From contig NZ_PJKB01000001.1 of NCBI RefSeq assembly GCF_002884975.1, positions 496,001 to 560,000 on the forward strand: DNA of 64,000 bases, in the 5' to 3' direction. This document shows positions 1-9,183 of this stretch, piece by piece (the stretch's first letter is position 1; each line of letters opens with the position of its first letter). The translations under genes and the position numbers were made by a program. Under the pieces are notes generated by a model. That model searched no databases and was not told the DNA's origin. It saw only the letters and a program-made list of their open reading frames with translations. This DNA is from Akkermansia muciniphila. GTDB lineage: Bacteria > Verrucomicrobiota > Verrucomicrobiia > Verrucomicrobiales > Akkermansiaceae.

Positions 1-1056
1 GGCGGCGTCCAGAACGCTCTCCCGGAACAGGTCCGCCCCGGCGTGGTGGGAGCAGCAGAAGGTGGAAAGGATGCCTCCCGGCGCCAGGAGCTTCATGGCG
101 CGGAGGTGGATTTCCTTATACCCGCGCATGGCGTCATGCACGGATTTCTTGTTTCTGGTGAAGGAGGGCGGGTCCAGGATGATCAGGTCCCACTTGTGCT
201 CCCCGCCGTCCCGGACGAGGGCGGCCTCCTTCTTCAGGAAGTCAAACGCGTTGTCCGTAACGCACTGGATGGAGACGCCGTTCAGCGTTGCGTTGCGCGC
301 CACGGCGTCCATGGCGTCCTGGGAGACGTCCACGGCCGTGACTTCCGCGGCTCCCTCCAGGGCGCAGGCCAGGGCAAAGCCGCCCTGGTTGCAGAAGCAG
401 TCCAGCACGCGGCGTCCGCGGGCGAAACGGGCCACGGCGGCGTAATTGTCCAGCTGGTCCAGGTACAGTCCGGTTTTCTGCCCCGTCTGGAGGTCAATCA
501 TGAACTGCACGCTGCCGCTGCGTGCGGCAAAGGGTTCCGGCTCCTGCCCGCGCGCCACGCGGACGGAAGGCTCAATGCCCTCCGCCGCCAGCATGGGGGA
601 ATCATTCCTGACAATGATCCCCCGGGGGGAGAGCAGGTCTTCCAGAACGTTCAGGATGATGGGAAGGCGGCGTTCCATGGCGACGGTCAGCGTCTGCACG
701 ACCAGGTAATCCGCGTAACGGTCCACGATCAGGCCGGGGAGGCCGTCCGACTCGCTCCAGACGAGGCGCGTGAGGGTTTCTTCCGGCAGATACCGGCGGC
801 GCAGTTCCACCGCCTGGCTGATGCGCCGGGAAAAGAAGTCCCCGTCCAGTTCCTGCTTGCGGCGGGAAAAACGCCTGGCGACGATCTGGGAATGGGGGTT
901 GAACATGGCGGACCCCAGGAAGCGGTCCTTGAAATCCTTCAGCGCCACCACGTCCCCTGGCTGGGGATTGCCGAACACCTTGCGCACTTCCGTGCCGTAA
1001 ACCCAGTCGTGCCCCTGGAAAAGGCGTGCCCTTGGAGAAATAATCAAACCTGCCAT
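1..1056 (-). CDS. Class I SAM-dependent rRNA methyltransferase, RlmI-like (partial)
   Basis: Reading the minus strand from the ATG at 1056 gives 352 uninterrupted codons that run off the left window edge. The protein begins MAGLIISPRARLFQGHDWVY, a PUA-type N-terminus. It later has VLDCFCNQGGFALACALEG (SAM-binding motif I) and ILDPPSFTRNKKS (the DPPxF catalytic motif of m5C/RlmI enzymes). RlmI methylates cytosine in 23S rRNA, and that role is inferred here from family. The last 30-40 residues are missing because of the window edge. It is divergent from nagB, with about 190 bp between. Confidence 0.85.
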   Translation of the reverse strand, partial: MAGLIISPRARLFQGHDWVYGTEVRKVFGNPQPGDVVALKDFKDRFLGSAMFNPHSQIVARRFSRRKQELDGDFFSRRISQAVELRRRYLPEETLTRLVWSESDGLPGLIVDRYADYLVVQTLTVAMERRLPIILNVLEDLLSPRGIIVRNDSPMLAAEGIEPSVRVARGQEPEPFAARSGSVQFMIDLQTGQKTGLYLDQLDNYAAVARFARGRRVLDCFCNQGGFALACALEGAAEVTAVDVSQDAMDAVARNATLNGVSIQCVTDNAFDFLKKEAALVRDGGEHKWDLIILDPPSFTRNKKSVHDAMRGYKEIHLRAMKLLAPGGILSTFCCSHHAGADLFRESVLDAA

Positions 1057-1245
1057 GTCAGGAAAGGCAATACATGATCAGGGTGGAAAGTTCAAGGGTA
1101 ATGCGGGCGGGGACGCTCCCGGCCTCTTTTCCCGGAACCGGGAAGCTTCCGTTTCCGGGAATTTTCCGCTCAAGCGCATCAAAGTGCATGATTCCGGGAC
1201 TATTCCATTGAAAAAGATTCCCCGCACGGTAAAATGAGGCGCGTT

Positions 1246-1989
1246 ATGAAAGTAGAAACTTTTGAAACTCCCCAGGATGCTGCCAAGTCTTTGGCAGGAG
1301 AAGTTGCGGAACTCATCCGCAAGCGCGCCGCTGAAGGCAGGAACGTGGTTCTTGGCCTTGCCACGGGCGCCACTCCGCTGCCTTTTTATGCGGAACTGGT
1401 CCGTCTCCACAAGGAGGAAGGCCTTTCCTTCAGCAACGTCATCTCCTTCAATCTGGACGAATACAGCGGCCTGGACCACGACCATCCGGAATCCTACTGG
1501 TATTTCATGCACACCAACCTTTTCAACCACATTGACATGAAGCCGGAAAACATCAATCTGCCCTCCGGAACCGTCAAGGGTGATGAAATTGCCGCCCACT
1601 GCGCCGCCTATGAACAGAAAATCAAGGATTGCGGCGGCATTGACCTCCAGATTCTCGGCATCGGCCGCACCGGCCACATCGGTTTCAATGAACCCGGCTC
1701 CGATGATACCACCATTACGCGCCAGGTGCACCTGGACGAACTGACCCGCTCCGACGCCGGCCCCGCCTTCGGCGGTGTGGAAAACGTTCCCACCACGGCC
1801 ATCACCATGGGCGTGGCTACCATCATGGGCGCCCGTGAAGTGGCCCTGATGGCCTGGGGGGAAAAGAAGGCTTCCATCGTGAAGAAAGCCGTTCAGGGTC
1901 CTGTGACGGTGGATGTGGCCGCCTCTTACCTGCAGAAGCATCCGAACGCCAAGTTCCTTCTGGACAAGGGCGCCGCTTCCCAGCTTTAA
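1246..1989 (+). CDS. nagB: Glucosamine-6-phosphate deaminase
   Basis: Converts glucosamine-6-phosphate to fructose-6-phosphate and ammonia in the cytoplasm, joining amino-sugar catabolism to glycolysis. The 247-residue protein has the phosphate-binding stretch LGLATGATPLPFYAEL near residue 40, the NLDEY motif near 72, and the active-site loop GIGRTGHIGFNEPGS near 140. I chose the ATG at 1246 because GAGG lies 7 bases upstream; an in-frame ATG at 1234 has no ribosome site. In E. coli NagB the loop reads GVDGHIAFNEP, and the Asp corresponds to Thr here. The gene ends just before a strong terminator, so it is probably monocistronic. It fits mucin amino-sugar use. Confidence 0.93.
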   Translation: MKVETFETPQDAAKSLAGEVAELIRKRAAEGRNVVLGLATGATPLPFYAELVRLHKEEGLSFSNVISFNLDEYSGLDHDHPESYWYFMHTNLFNHIDMKPENINLPSGTVKGDEIAAHCAAYEQKIKDCGGIDLQILGIGRTGHIGFNEPGSDDTTITRQVHLDELTRSDAGPAFGGVENVPTTAITMGVATIMGAREVALMAWGEKKASIVKKAVQGPVTVDVAASYLQKHPNAKFLLDKGAASQL

Positions 1990-2010
1990 TTCTCCGTTTC
2001 AGCAACGGAC

Positions 2011-2049
2011 ACGCCGTCTTTCCCGGTTCCGCGGAAAGGCGGCGTTTTT
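2011..2049 (+). terminator. Rho-independent terminator after nagB
   Basis: A 13-bp inverted repeat (2011-2023 with 2033-2045, one G-U pair) encloses a 9-base loop and is followed by a T run, starting 22 bases after the nagB stop. Confidence 0.85.
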
Positions 2050-2593
2050 GATGGAATGAAGGAAGGCGGAATCTGCTTTTTCCGGCGGGTGGTTACCGGG
2101 GAGGAGCGCTGCATGTGCAGGGGCCCGGTTCCGTGAATGAAGATTGTGTGTCATTGGGGGAGGCGCGGAACCGCCGTGGCTGTTCCGGTGTTCGCGGGGC
2201 GGAGGGAAATGGAGGAAGCCCGTTTTCCCCCTCCATGGCTGGACCGGAAGGATGAAAGGGGTGAGGTGCTTGTTTATTGTGTTGGAAATAAAAGTGTTTT
2301 GATGTTTGGCGCAACATGTTTTCCTGCTTCGGGAAGCGGCTCTGAAGCCCGGAGGGCCTCCCGGAATTCCTGCTAAGAATTTCCTTTAAAAAGGGGACGG
2401 CAGGCTGGCCATTTAACCGGCAGCGGCTTTTTATTAGGATGAAGTGGCGCATTGACAAGAGTTTCATTTTCCGTGCATGGTTGAAACTGCCAATAGATGA
2501 AAAATAAAATATGCCCGGCAGTGTGTAATTAATAGTTCATTCAAAAATTACAGATGATAGCCGGCTGTTATATAGAACAGGAGAAACAGAGAG
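2050..2593. other. Intergenic stretch without a supported gene; candidate promoter 2481-2510
   Basis: No reading frame here looks like a real protein in composition or start site. The last 130 bases are A+T-rich. TTGAAA (2481-2486), an 18-base spacer and TAAAAT (2505-2510) form a reasonable sigma-70-type promoter for the DJ-1/PfpI gene at 2594. Confidence 0.4.
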
Positions 2594-3286
2594 ATGAAAC
2601 AAATGAAAATATTAATGGTTGTAACCGGAACCGGAATGTTTCCGGACGGAAAAGAGGAAACGGGATTATGGCTCAGTGAGCTTGCCCACATGTACGACAG
2701 CGCGAAAAAGCGGGGATATGATATTGTCGTTGCCAGCCCCAGGGGAGGTGACACCCCCGTCGATCCCATGAGCCTGAAAACGATGTACATGGATAAAATC
2801 TCCAAAGAATACTGGGATGATTCCGAATTCCGGGATGTGCTGCGGCACACGAAAAGCCTGGATGAAGTTTCCGGAGAGTTGTTTGACTGCATTTATCTGG
2901 CGGGCGGCCACGGCGCGATGTTCGATTTTCCGGATAATGCCGTTCTGCAAACGCTCATTAAAGACCACTATGAAAACAATAAAGTAGTTGGAGCCATTTG
3001 CCATGGCGTATGCGGATTATTAAACGTGAAACTCTCGGACGGACAATATCTGGTAAAAGATAAAAAGGTCACGGGATTCAGCTGGTTTGAGGAAGGCCTG
3101 GCCGGAAAGAAAAAGCTGGTGCCTTTCGACCTGGAATCCGCGCTGAAGGAACGCCGGGCTGATTACAAGAAGTCATTGATTCCGATGATGCCGGAGGTAG
3201 TGACGGACGGAAACCTGATCACGGGCCAGGACCCGTTCAGTTCTGAAAAAATGGCTGAAACGGTCATGAGCCGGTTTAACCAGTAG
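2594..3286 (+). CDS. DJ-1/PfpI family protein (class I glutamine amidotransferase-like)
   Basis: A 230-residue cytoplasmic protein of the DJ-1/PfpI/Hsp31 superfamily. The nucleophile elbow is GAICHGVCGLLN (Cys near residue 139), and the acidic partner is probably in GKEETGLWLSEL near residue 19. The cap-bearing layout and length resemble Hsp31-like glyoxalase III/chaperones more than short DJ-1 proteins. A GGAGAAACAGAGAG leader supports the ATG at 2594. It is a lone transcription unit convergent with the methylase at 3355. Members detoxify methylglyoxal or act as stress proteins; which applies here cannot be told from sequence. Confidence 0.85.
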   Translation: MKQMKILMVVTGTGMFPDGKEETGLWLSELAHMYDSAKKRGYDIVVASPRGGDTPVDPMSLKTMYMDKISKEYWDDSEFRDVLRHTKSLDEVSGELFDCIYLAGGHGAMFDFPDNAVLQTLIKDHYENNKVVGAICHGVCGLLNVKLSDGQYLVKDKKVTGFSWFEEGLAGKKKLVPFDLESALKERRADYKKSLIPMMPEVVTDGNLITGQDPFSSEKMAETVMSRFNQ

Positions 3287-3354
3287 CAATTGGCCGGGAC
3301 CGCCTGCTGCGGCGTTCCGGGGGCGCGTTATGCCTCGCAGGAACAGGGCCTGGG

Positions 3355-4083
3355 CTACTTGAGCCAGGCCAGGAATTCATGGTTGCCGTCCGTTCCGGTG
3401 ATGGGGGAGGGTTCGCAGCCCATCCAGGAGCGGCTCAGCTCCTCCGTGACGAAGGCGCGTATGGAGTCCACGGCCCGCTGGTGCAGGGCCGGGTCCCGGA
3501 CGATGCCGCCGGGGCCGATGTCTTCCGGCTGGAGCTCAAACTGGGGCTTGATGAGCACCAGGGCGTCCCCGCCTTCCTTCAGCAGGGGGAAGGCCGCGGG
3601 CAGGATTTTTTTCAGGGAGATGAAGGAGACGTCGGAGACGATCAGGTCCACCTGCTCCCCGATGTCTTCCGGAGTCATGTAACGGGCGTTGAATTTCTCC
3701 TTCACGATGACGCGGGGGTCCTGCCGCAGTTTCCAGACGAGCTGGTTGGTGCCGACGTCGACCGCGTGGACCCTGGCGGCTCCGTGCTGGAGCAGGCAGT
3801 CCGTAAAGCCTCCGGTGGACGCGCCGATGTCCAGGCAGACCTTGCCTTCCGCGGAGACGGGAAAGGCGTTCAGGGCGCCCTCCATCTTCAGGCCGCCGCG
3901 GCTGACATAGCGGGGGCGGTTCCTGATGGCGATCTCCGCGTCTTCATTGACCTTGAGGCCCGGCTTGGTGGAGGGGTGGCCGCCCACGCTCACCTCTCCG
4001 GCAATGATGAGCCTCTGGGCCAGTTCCCGGGATTCTACGAGATTGCGGGAAACCAGAAGGACGTCGAGTCGTTGCTTGCTCAT
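3355..4083 (-). CDS. tlyA: TlyA family rRNA 2'-O-methyltransferase
   Basis: TlyA enzymes methylate ribose 2'-OH groups of 16S and 23S rRNA cytidines; older annotations call them hemolysins. The protein starts MSKQRLDVLLVSRNLVESRE, an S4 RNA-binding domain (residues 1-60). An FtsJ-type methyltransferase follows, with CLDIGASTGGFTDCLLQHGA as motif I and LIVSDVSFISL as motif IV. An upstream in-frame ATG at 4128 would add 15 residues with no similarity to the family start, so I use 4083; neither site has a clear Shine-Dalgarno. At 242 residues the length is normal. Confidence 0.88.
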   Translation of the reverse strand: MSKQRLDVLLVSRNLVESRELAQRLIIAGEVSVGGHPSTKPGLKVNEDAEIAIRNRPRYVSRGGLKMEGALNAFPVSAEGKVCLDIGASTGGFTDCLLQHGAARVHAVDVGTNQLVWKLRQDPRVIVKEKFNARYMTPEDIGEQVDLIVSDVSFISLKKILPAAFPLLKEGGDALVLIKPQFELQPEDIGPGGIVRDPALHQRAVDSIRAFVTEELSRSWMGCEPSPITGTDGNHEFLAWLK

Positions 4084-4243
4084 AATTCGGAAGAAAGGTG
4101 CGTACGCAGGTATTTCATGAAACCGCATGGGGAATCAAGAAAAACCGCGCGCAGGGGGCATTTGGCTGCAAATTTGCGCCATGGCGCGCGCTGGAGCATT
4201 TTACCATTGATTCAGCGCGGATTTATACGAGACTTTCCGGCGA

Positions 4244-4807
4244 ATGGAACACCGCTACAGGCAATTAATGCGCAAGGTCAGGCTCTACCTGCTGACGGAG
4301 GTGCGTAAAAAATCGTGGACCAGCAAGTTCCTTTCCGCCAGGATTTTTGACCATGTTTACTGGTCCTGGAACAGGCAGTCCGTGGCTACGGGCGCCGCCT
4401 GGGGCGCCGCGGCGGCGATTGCCCCGCTGCCCATGCAGAGCCTGTGGGGCGTGTTTGCCTGCCTGTGGCGCAAGGGGAATATTCCCGTAGCCATCCTGAT
4501 GGCGTGGCTTTCCCCCCCCGGCTTCACCTTTTTTGCCATTCCGGGCCAGTGGTGGCTGGGGTGGTTCCTTTTTTCCAGCGTGGGCCTTCCCACATCCGGG
4601 GCAAACTGGCAGATGCTTAAAACGGCGGTGCAGCAATGGTCCTGGGCTCCGTTTGACGGGCTGAGCATCGGCATGGTCAGCCTGGAGTTCCTGACGGGCT
4701 GGATCGTTTCCAGCGTGGTGCTGGGCTTCCTGTGCTACGGGCTGGTGCAGCTTGCATGGGGTGTGGGCCACTTTCTGCGCGGCAGAAGCAAGGCTGAAGG
4801 AGAATAA
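4244..4807 (+). CDS. DUF2062 domain inner-membrane protein
   Basis: A 187-residue membrane protein with the DUF2062 pattern: a basic N-terminal helix, then RQSVATGAAWGAAAAIAPLP, a hydrophobic stretch, and PPGFTFFAIPGQWWLGWFLF near residue 90. A C-terminal transmembrane helix is followed by a basic tail. About three membrane segments are visible. The function of the family is not established. The gene is divergent from tlyA with 160 bp between, and convergent with the pirin gene. Confidence 0.75.
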   Translation: MEHRYRQLMRKVRLYLLTEVRKKSWTSKFLSARIFDHVYWSWNRQSVATGAAWGAAAAIAPLPMQSLWGVFACLWRKGNIPVAILMAWLSPPGFTFFAIPGQWWLGWFLFSSVGLPTSGANWQMLKTAVQQWSWAPFDGLSIGMVSLEFLTGWIVSSVVLGFLCYGLVQLAWGVGHFLRGRSKAEGE

Positions 4808-4882
4808 CGCAGGAACCCGCCGGCTTTTCAGGGCGGGCGGGGCCGGAAGGCGGCGCGCTCCTTAGGCGCGGCGGCGGGAAGG

Positions 4883-5581
4883 TCAGACGGCCACTTCCAT
4901 CAGCAGAACGGTTGAGTTCTGGACCGCTTCAATGGTGATGGAATCCGTATCCGTGATTCCGGCTCCGTCCCGGCGGTGCAGCACCGTGTCTCCGATCCTG
5001 ATCTCTCCGTCTATTACGAAGACGTACACCCCGGTGTTCTGGCACTTGAATTTGTATTCCCGTTCCACGCCGCGGTCCAGCTCCGCCCAGGAGAACCAGG
5101 CCTGCTGCATGATGGAGATGTCCGTTTCCGGAGCCAGGAAGGTGGAAATCTCATTATGCTTCAACAGAGGCTTGATGTCGTAATCCCGGTACTTGGGGGG
5201 CGTGTTCACCCGGTCCGGAATGACCCATATTTGCAGGAATTCCAGGGGTTCCGTGGAGCTGCCGTTAAATTCGCTGTGCTGGATGCCCGTTCCGGCGCTC
5301 ATCACCTGGATTTCCCCACGCGTGATGGTATGGCTGTTGTTCAGGCTGTCCCCGTGGCGGAGCTGTCCTTTCAGGGGGATGGAAATCACCTCCATGTTCT
5401 TGTGGGGATGGGTGCCGAAGCCTTCTTCCGGGAGAACCGTGTCGTCGTTGAGCACGCGCAGGGCTCCGAACTGCATGCGGTCCGGATTGAAGTAATTGGC
5501 GAAGCTGAAGGTATGGTACGTATTCAGCCACCCGTGATTGGCATGTCCACGGGAAGATGCACGGTCAATAATGATGTTCAT
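4883..5581 (-). CDS. Pirin family protein (bicupin)
   Basis: A 232-residue protein starting MNIIIDRASSRGHANHGWLN. Pirin metal ligands are visible in FGTHPHKNMEVISIPL (His-x-His, then Glu) and in GTGIQHSEFN. The C-terminal cupin is more divergent. Some pirins have quercetin dioxygenase activity, others act as redox-responsive regulators; nothing here decides between them. The open frame continues about 160 codons upstream, but that part runs antisense into the neighbouring gene and has no family resemblance, so the ATG at 5581 is the start. It is divergent from the AsmA-like gene at 5774. Confidence 0.88.
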   Translation of the reverse strand: MNIIIDRASSRGHANHGWLNTYHTFSFANYFNPDRMQFGALRVLNDDTVLPEEGFGTHPHKNMEVISIPLKGQLRHGDSLNNSHTITRGEIQVMSAGTGIQHSEFNGSSTEPLEFLQIWVIPDRVNTPPKYRDYDIKPLLKHNEISTFLAPETDISIMQQAWFSWAELDRGVEREYKFKCQNTGVYVFVIDGEIRIGDTVLHRRDGAGITDTDSITIEAVQNSTVLLMEVAV

Positions 5582-5773
5582 GATTGATGGGGTTGGTATA
5601 TTCAAACCGGGTTTCATCCGGTCTGTAGTTTGACCGGACGGAACGCCGGGCCGTTCAACACGGATGACAGCATTTCCGGAGTTGTAAAATAAATCGGCAA
5701 CACAAATTGGTGGTGCAATGTCTCTTCTTTTAAGGTAGCTTACGGAGGTACCTGTACAAACAATACAAGGCGT

Positions 5774-8700
5774 ATGGCTCAGCGGACATTCATGAGATGG
5801 ATCAAGGGATTGGTTCCCACGGTGATTATTTTGCTGTGCGCCGTGGTGCTGGGCTGCATTTGTTATGTCGCCATCTGGGGGGCTCCCTCCTTCGTGGTGC
5901 AGCGCGTAGAGCAGGCCCTTCTGGAAAAAGGCATTCCCGTCCATATAGAGACGCTGAAGATTTCCCTGTGGCCCCGCGCCGTCGTGACCTTGAAGGACGT
6001 GTCCCTGCTGGACCCGGAATCTCCGCCGGAGGCGCGCCGTTCCGTGGCCCTGCTGCATGAGGCGGATGTGGCCCTGAACTGGAAGGAGCTGATAGACGGG
6101 AACGTGTCTCCGGAACGGCTGAATGTGAAGGGGCTGGATATCAGCCTGCCCGTGGATGCGGAAAAGCCGGAAAGAGTTTTTTCCACCACGGGGCTGAACG
6201 CGGAGCTGGACCTGGGGCGACCGGACATGGTGGATATTGTGAAAGCGGACGCCGTGGTGCAGGGCATCCGTGTGACTGCCCAGGGGGCTTTTTCCATCGG
6301 GCAGGGGGAATCCGGAGATTTTACGCTGACGGCCGGGGACATGGCCGCCGTCAGGGAACAGCTGAACCAGGTGCTGAAATACCTGGACCGCGTCAAGTGG
6401 CCGGAAGAGGCCCCGCCCGCTCTGGCCGTCATCCTGAGCGACGATCCCAAGGGAGGGGTGCGCGTGGGGATGGATTTGCAGGCTCCTTCGCTAAGGTACG
6501 GGAAAATCCGGGTCAAGGATTTCCAGTTCAGCGGGGATTACGCGGATTCCGTTATCATGGCCAAGCGCTTCACCATGCGGGATGCGGAAACGGCCGGCTT
6601 TGTGAATCTTTCCCTCCAGGCCGACTTGAAAAAACGCTCCCTGATCTGGGATGTGCGCAGCACGGCTCCCCTGGTGTCCTGGGCCGTGGCCATCGTTGAT
6701 GAAGCCCTGGTGCCGCGTGAAATGAAGTTCCTGAGCGAGCCGCATGTGCAGGTTTCCGGCCGTGTCGTGTTCACGGAGAACTGGGAGGGCGTGGAGCATG
6801 TAAACATGATGGGTTCCGGCTCCATGGGGGCCTTTTCCGTGCTGGGGGAAAAATTCCAGCGGGCCTCCTGCGATTTCAGCTACGAGGACGGCAACTTTTA
6901 TGTGACGGATCTGGATATCCGCCATCCCGGCGGCAGTTTTTCCGGCAAGGTGATGGGCGTGGACGGGGAGATCAAGGTGGACGTGCACAGCACGCTGCCC
7001 ATGCATGCGATGCTGGACATGGCCCGGTCCATTGCCCCTGAGGATGTGAAGCTGCCCCCCACGCTGGAGATTAAGGGGGACCCCGAATTGAAGGTGTACG
7101 GCACCGTGGACATGGGCAGGGGCTGGAAGGGGCCGCTCCGGGTGGACCGCCTGCAGGTGGAAGCCGCCGTGACGGACATATCCTACCAGGGGGTGGAGTT
7201 CGCGACCGCCTCCGCCAGGGGGGAACTGATCGGCCGCTCCATCAACGTCACCGGGCTGGACCTGGCGAGGGAGGACGGCCATGTGAAGCTGGAAGGCAGT
7301 TACCTCGGGACAGACCTTGTTTTTACGCTGGAATCAGACTTGAAGCCTGAGCTGCTGGTCGCCCTGGGCGGGAACCTGGTGCCGGTGCCGGAGAAGCTGA
7401 AGCTGCCGGAAAAAGCGGTCCTGAGGGTGCACGGCAGGCTGGACATGCCGGAAGGAAAGCCCGTGGAACCTACGCTGGTCCGTGCGCGCATCAGTGCGGA
7501 GAACCTGGCGTGGAATAAAATTCCCGTCAAGACGGCGAACGTGGAGGTGGAATACCGACCCAACCAGCTCTTTGTGCAGAATTGCCGGATAGAGTTGGAG
7601 AAGGGCGTTTTTGAATTGTTCGCCAATGGCTTTCTGGACGGCCAGATGTTCGTGATGGGACAGTCCACGGTTCCTCTGGAAACCATTGACCATCTGCTGG
7701 GCATGAAGGATGATGACTTTTTCATGAGCCGCTTCGTGTTTCGCAAGGATTCCGGCCTGGAGCTTTCCTTCCAGGGAACGCTGGGGCTGTACAATCTGGA
7801 AAAGGCGTACGACATCCAGGCCACGGTTTCCGCCACGAATACCCGGTACAAGGGCGTGGACCTGAAATCCGCCCGGGCGGATGCCCACCTGGTGACGGAC
7901 CAGCTGGTGCTGACCAACGTGACGACGGTGGTTTCCAACGGGGGGTACCTGTCTTCCGCCGGCCTGTCCGGCGGCCCCTCCGAATGCACGCTCAAGGCCA
8001 AGAGCATAGATTTCCGCTTCGTGCAGGATACGGTGGAAGTGCTGGGCATGGAAGGGCAGGCCTACCCCGGCTATACCATGCGCATGTTTTCCGACAGCGC
8101 CGCGGAGGTGCTGAAGGAGTTTGTCTTTACGCGTCCCGTGACGCTTTCCGGCGGCGGCATGTTCCCCATGGGGGATGACATGAAGCTGATGAAGGGGCGC
8201 ATCCGTTTTGACGCCTCCGCTGGGCGCGTCCGCTATCCCCTCCTGGGAACCACGCTGGACCTGGGGAGGGCCACGGGGGAAATACTGATTTCCCCGGAAT
8301 GGGTGGTTGTGGACAAACTGAAAGGAACCATCTGGGACGGTTCCTTTACGGGCCGCGTGCTGGCGCAGATTGACAAGGGGGACGCCCTGAACGGCTCCTT
8401 TGTGCTCCAGGACATGAACCTGACCTCCATCGGGAGGTCTTATGGAGAAAAAATGGAGAAAGCCACTGTGCACGGAGCCATTGAATTTTCATCCCAGGGA
8501 GGGAACATGAACTCCATCCAGGCGAAGGGGGAAGCTGCGCTGGTGCACGGTGACCTGGTGGAAATCCCCCTGTTCGGCTTTTTGGGAGAGGCCCTCTCCA
8601 ACTACATTCCGGGGCTGGGCCATCTGATCAATTACAAGATCACCAGGGCGGACTGTGATTTCTCCATAGAAAAGGGCTACATCCGCACCAGTAATTTCGT

Positions 8701-8953
8701 GGCCAGGGGGAGCAACATGTCCCTGGAGGGGGGGGGCTGGATACGCCTTGCCGATTTACAGGTCAATTCGGATTTCAAGCTCAGGCTTCGCGGCCTGCCG
8801 GGGCTGATCACCTCCCCCGTCTTCCTGCTGGCCGGGGGATTGTTCCAGGTGCGCGGCACGGGACCATTGAGCAATGTTTCCTGGAGCTTTGCGCCGTTCT
8901 CCGGCGGGAAGGCCCCTGTTCCTCCTGCCGCCGCTCCGGCGCGCAGAAGGTAG
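5774..8953 (+). CDS. AsmA-like / DUF3971-type envelope protein
   Basis: A 1059-residue protein with one N-terminal transmembrane helix (LVPTVIILLCAVVLGCICYV, residues 15-35) and a long periplasmic region. That region is built of repeated beta-rich AsmA-like segments and ends in an AsmA C-terminal domain (about 880-1030). The tail is Pro/Ala-rich and basic. Large AsmA-family proteins such as YhdP and TamB form hydrophobic grooves that carry phospholipids between the two membranes; that role is inferred. AAGG lies 4 bases before the ATG. The gene stands alone and ends just before a repeat-rich spacer. Confidence 0.72.
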   Translation: MAQRTFMRWIKGLVPTVIILLCAVVLGCICYVAIWGAPSFVVQRVEQALLEKGIPVHIETLKISLWPRAVVTLKDVSLLDPESPPEARRSVALLHEADVALNWKELIDGNVSPERLNVKGLDISLPVDAEKPERVFSTTGLNAELDLGRPDMVDIVKADAVVQGIRVTAQGAFSIGQGESGDFTLTAGDMAAVREQLNQVLKYLDRVKWPEEAPPALAVILSDDPKGGVRVGMDLQAPSLRYGKIRVKDFQFSGDYADSVIMAKRFTMRDAETAGFVNLSLQADLKKRSLIWDVRSTAPLVSWAVAIVDEALVPREMKFLSEPHVQVSGRVVFTENWEGVEHVNMMGSGSMGAFSVLGEKFQRASCDFSYEDGNFYVTDLDIRHPGGSFSGKVMGVDGEIKVDVHSTLPMHAMLDMARSIAPEDVKLPPTLEIKGDPELKVYGTVDMGRGWKGPLRVDRLQVEAAVTDISYQGVEFATASARGELIGRSINVTGLDLAREDGHVKLEGSYLGTDLVFTLESDLKPELLVALGGNLVPVPEKLKLPEKAVLRVHGRLDMPEGKPVEPTLVRARISAENLAWNKIPVKTANVEVEYRPNQLFVQNCRIELEKGVFELFANGFLDGQMFVMGQSTVPLETIDHLLGMKDDDFFMSRFVFRKDSGLELSFQGTLGLYNLEKAYDIQATVSATNTRYKGVDLKSARADAHLVTDQLVLTNVTTVVSNGGYLSSAGLSGGPSECTLKAKSIDFRFVQDTVEVLGMEGQAYPGYTMRMFSDSAAEVLKEFVFTRPVTLSGGGMFPMGDDMKLMKGRIRFDASAGRVRYPLLGTTLDLGRATGEILISPEWVVVDKLKGTIWDGSFTGRVLAQIDKGDALNGSFVLQDMNLTSIGRSYGEKMEKATVHGAIEFSSQGGNMNSIQAKGEAALVHGDLVEIPLFGFLGEALSNYIPGLGHLINYKITRADCDFSIEKGYIRTSNFVARGSNMSLEGGGWIRLADLQVNSDFKLRLRGLPGLITSPVFLLAGGLFQVRGTGPLSNVSWSFAPFSGGKAPVPPAAAPARRR

Positions 8954-9160
8954 AGTGGAGAGTGAGCGGCGGGATTAGTGGACAGAATGGACTTCATGGA
9001 CAGGATGGACACCATTTTCTTTCTTCTATTCTGTCCTTTCAGTCCACACGGTCCATGACGTCCATCTTCTCCGGAGACTGCCATTTCCTTACACAGCAGG
9101 GCCGTTCCGGACAATGCCGGAACGGCCCTGGCGGTGCGGAGAGCGGATAATCTCCACTCT
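8952..9160. repeat. Repeat-rich spacer between convergent genes
   Basis: The 230-bp gap between the AsmA-like gene and the autotransporter is bounded by a 10-bp inverted repeat AGAGTGGAGA (8952-8961, complement at 9151-9160). Inside are four GGAC words at an exact 9-base period (8980, 8989, 8998, 9007), followed by four GTCC words at the same period (9033, 9042, 9051, 9060). The right edge continues as CTC/CAAC-rich near-repeats up to the autotransporter stop. Confidence 0.7.
9097..9130. terminator. Perfect 14-bp hairpin, likely bidirectional terminator
   Basis: CAGGGCCGTTCCGG (9097-9110) and its exact complement (9117-9130) enclose ACAATG. There is no strong T run on either side. Its place between two convergent 3' ends favours a terminator or an mRNA-stabilising hairpin. 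Confidence 0.55.
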
Positions 9161-9183
9161 CAACTCTCAAACCTCAACTCTTC

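Noticed and set aside
2093-2467. Open frames on both strands in the gap before the DJ-1/PfpI gene
   Set aside because: Arginine/proline-rich, no start signals, mutually overlapping; typical chance frames in G+C-rich DNA.
5582-6058. N-terminal extension of the pirin open frame
   Set aside because: It overlaps the start of the AsmA-like gene antisense and lacks pirin similarity; the ATG at 5581 begins the conserved sequence.
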